Notes under the pieces: model-generated | Database searches by the model: none | Told to the model about the DNA's origin: nothing | What the model saw: the letters and a program-made list of their open reading frames with translations, nothing else | Assembly (NCBI GenBank): GCA_030429955.1 | Contig: JAUIGO010000019.1 | Coordinates: 1 to 46,982 of the forward strand | Source: Bacteroidia bacterium | GTDB lineage: Bacteria; Bacteroidota; Bacteroidia; Flavobacteriales; Flavobacteriaceae | Reading direction: 5' to 3' | Length of the DNA: 46,982 nt | Translations under genes and position numbers: made by a program | Shown here: piece after piece, positions 45,664 through 46,982 of the stretch | Layout: every line of letters starts with the position of its first letter | Numbering within the stretch: the first letter of the stretch is position 1

Positions 45664-46527
45664 TTAAGATGTTTTTCGGGAGCGAATACCTTCAATCAAA
45701 ACCGTTGAAATGATGAGGAAACCTCCAATAAAGACGTTCTTACTAGGAATTTCATCTAAGAAGAAATAAGCGATTATTATTCCGTAAACTGGTAAGGCGC
45801 TTGTCATGATGCTTGCAGTGCTTGACGAAAAATGCTTTAAACTATGCACAAACATGGTATGACCAATTGCTGTTGTAACGATGGCTAACAATAAGACATA
45901 AGGAAATTGAGTACTAATTCCTGAGGTGTCCATAAAATATAAAAATGGAGATAATACAATGGTGAGAATTAACAATTGATACATCATTAACATACTTCCG
46001 TTGTAGTTGATTACATGTTGTTTCAATATTAAAATGCGTAACGAATAGCAAAGAGCAGACAGCAATCCAAGCAAAATGCCTTGAACATGAGAACTCTCTA
46101 TGTTAAATTCTGGAGCTAAAATATAAATACCAACAAGCACTATAAAACCGAGAAAAATATGAATTGGGTCTAATTTAATTTTAATAAAGAAAGGTTCTAA
46201 AAGTGCTGTTATTACAGGGAATGTGTACAGCGATAACATGCCTATAGCTACATTTGAAAATTTGAGCGCATAGAAGTAAGTAATCCAATGTCCTCCCATA
46301 AAAAGGGCACTTAAAATGAAGGTCCAAAGATCTTTTCTTGAATTTATTTTAAGGTCAATCTTTTTGAATTTACAATATGCAAACAAAAATAGAAGTGCTA
46401 AGGATGATCTCCACCAAATAATAACAGGAGTTGGCATTTCAATAAATTTACCTAAAGCACCAGACGTACTGATAAAAAGCGTTGCTAAGTTTAGCAACAT
46501 AAACTGTTTGTAGTGGCTATTTTTCAA
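45664..46527 (-). CDS. EamA/DMT-family transporter
   Basis: The protein has 287 residues with ten hydrophobic helices in two five-helix halves, as in EamA (PF00892) drug/metabolite exporters. Motifs such as TPVIIWWRSSLALLFLF in helix 2 and LPVYGIIIAYFFLDEIP near the C-terminus are typical. The substrate is unknown. It lies 15 nt downstream of the M20 peptidase gene and probably shares its transcript. Confidence 0.88.
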   Translation of the reverse strand: MKNSHYKQFMLLNLATLFISTSGALGKFIEMPTPVIIWWRSSLALLFLFAYCKFKKIDLKINSRKDLWTFILSALFMGGHWITYFYALKFSNVAIGMLSLYTFPVITALLEPFFIKIKLDPIHIFLGFIVLVGIYILAPEFNIESSHVQGILLGLLSALCYSLRILILKQHVINYNGSMLMMYQLLILTIVLSPFLYFMDTSGISTQFPYVLLLAIVTTAIGHTMFVHSLKHFSSSTASIMTSALPVYGIIIAYFFLDEIPSKNVFIGGFLIISTVLIEGIRSRKTS

Positions 46528-46542
46528 TAAGTCAATCTAATT

Positions 46543-46982
46543 CTATTTTGATAACTCGGTAAAATATTTATAAAATAATGGAATGGTTTCGATGCCTTTA
46601 TAGTAATTAAAAACTCCAAAATGTTCGTTAGGTGAATGTATAGCATCACTATCTAAACCAAAACCCATTAATATGGTTTTGCTCTTTAGTTCTTGTTCAA
46701 ACAAGGCAACAATTGGGATGCTTCCACCACTTCGTTGCGGAATAGGTTTTTTCCCAAAGGATTGTTCGTAGGCCATTGATGCTGCTTGATAACCAATATT
46801 ATCAATTGGAGTCACATAACCTTGTCCACCATGATGAGGTGTTACTTTTACAGTAACTCCTTTAGGTGCAAGACTTTCAAAATGAGTTTTGAATAGTTGC
46901 GTGATTTCTTTCCAGTCTTGATGTGGTACCAAACGCATAGATATTTTAGCGTAAGCTTTACTTGCAATAACCGTTTTTGCAC
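46543..46982 (-). CDS. M20-family dipeptidase, C-terminal part (5' partial)
   Basis: The frame stays open to the right window edge; translation of the edge bases reads TVIASKAYAKISMRLVP, the dimerisation-domain entry of M20 peptidases, so the Met at 46938 is internal. Later motifs GGSIPIVALFEQEL, GFGLDSDAIHSPNEHFGVFNYYKGIETI fit the M20 dipeptidase C-terminus, including the His of SPNEH. The family hydrolyses dipeptides with two metal ions. Only about 146 residues are in the window. Confidence 0.9.
   Translation of the reverse strand, partial: AKTVIASKAYAKISMRLVPHQDWKEITQLFKTHFESLAPKGVTVKVTPHHGGQGYVTPIDNIGYQAASMAYEQSFGKKPIPQRSGGSIPIVALFEQELKSKTILMGFGLDSDAIHSPNEHFGVFNYYKGIETIPLFYKYFTELSK

Overview
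The window looks like a chromosome segment of a marine-type Flavobacteriia (Bacteroidota, probably Flavobacteriaceae). The evidence is low GC, AT-rich spacers without Shine-Dalgarno sequences, several TAnnTTTG-like -7 promoter elements, many lipoproteins with Bacteroidota-style lipoboxes, an M56/BlaI pair, TonB C-terminal-like repeats, and genus-type short palindromic repeats. The genus is an inference. I see no rRNA, tRNA, CRISPR array, transposase or phage gene.

Left flank (1-12261): a TonB-CTD-like repeat protein cut by the window edge, a secreted esterase plus TPR protein, and a lipoprotein carrying one more copy of the TonB-like unit. Then come a minus-strand group (BI-1-like membrane protein, beta-barrel protein, GT2 glycosyltransferase, flippase-like membrane protein) and a plus-strand housekeeping run (outer-membrane protein, ruvC, hemW, cyclase family, YjbR, PhnA). 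hemW is unusual: three palindromic repeat elements lie in frame inside its coding sequence.

Core (12263-41452): two long convergent gene trains whose last genes overlap by 4 bp (22145-22148). The plus train (13272-22148) sits beside a divergent AraC regulator. It encodes a complete trans-4-hydroxy-L-proline route: Cys/Cys epimerase, FAD D-amino-acid dehydrogenase, DHDPS-fold deaminase and alpha-ketoglutarate-semialdehyde dehydrogenase, plus two exported peptidases (DUF885 and DPP-IV-like S9). The minus train (41452-22145, 12 genes with gaps of at most 69 nt) starts with a trans-3-hydroxy-L-proline module (pyrroline-2-carboxylate reductase-like protein and a Cys/Thr proline-racemase-family dehydratase). 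It continues with aldose 1-epimerase, a GH63/YgjK-like alpha-glucosidase, two GH2 beta-galactosidases, a GH27 alpha-galactosidase, an SGLT-type symporter and galactokinase. In its middle is a 1020-residue fusion of a hydroxylysine-kinase-like APH domain, an M23 peptidase-like domain and a class III phospho-lyase/aminotransferase.

Main hypothesis: trans-4-Hyp, trans-3-Hyp, hydroxylysine, Gal-beta-O-Hyl and Glc-alpha-1,2-Gal-beta-O-Hyl are together the diagnostic modified residues of animal collagen. Each has a plausible dedicated enzyme here, so the core reads as a locus for catabolism of collagen-derived glycopeptides. This is inferred from enzyme families and gene order; nothing has been tested.

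Right flank (41678-46982): a STAS-domain protein, a DUF4407 membrane protein, a BlaI-BlaR1-like pair with two operator palindromes over its promoter and a clear terminator, an EamA transporter, and an M20 peptidase cut by the window end. No gene-free stretch exceeds 300 bases; the longest is 41457-41677, where I see no convincing element.
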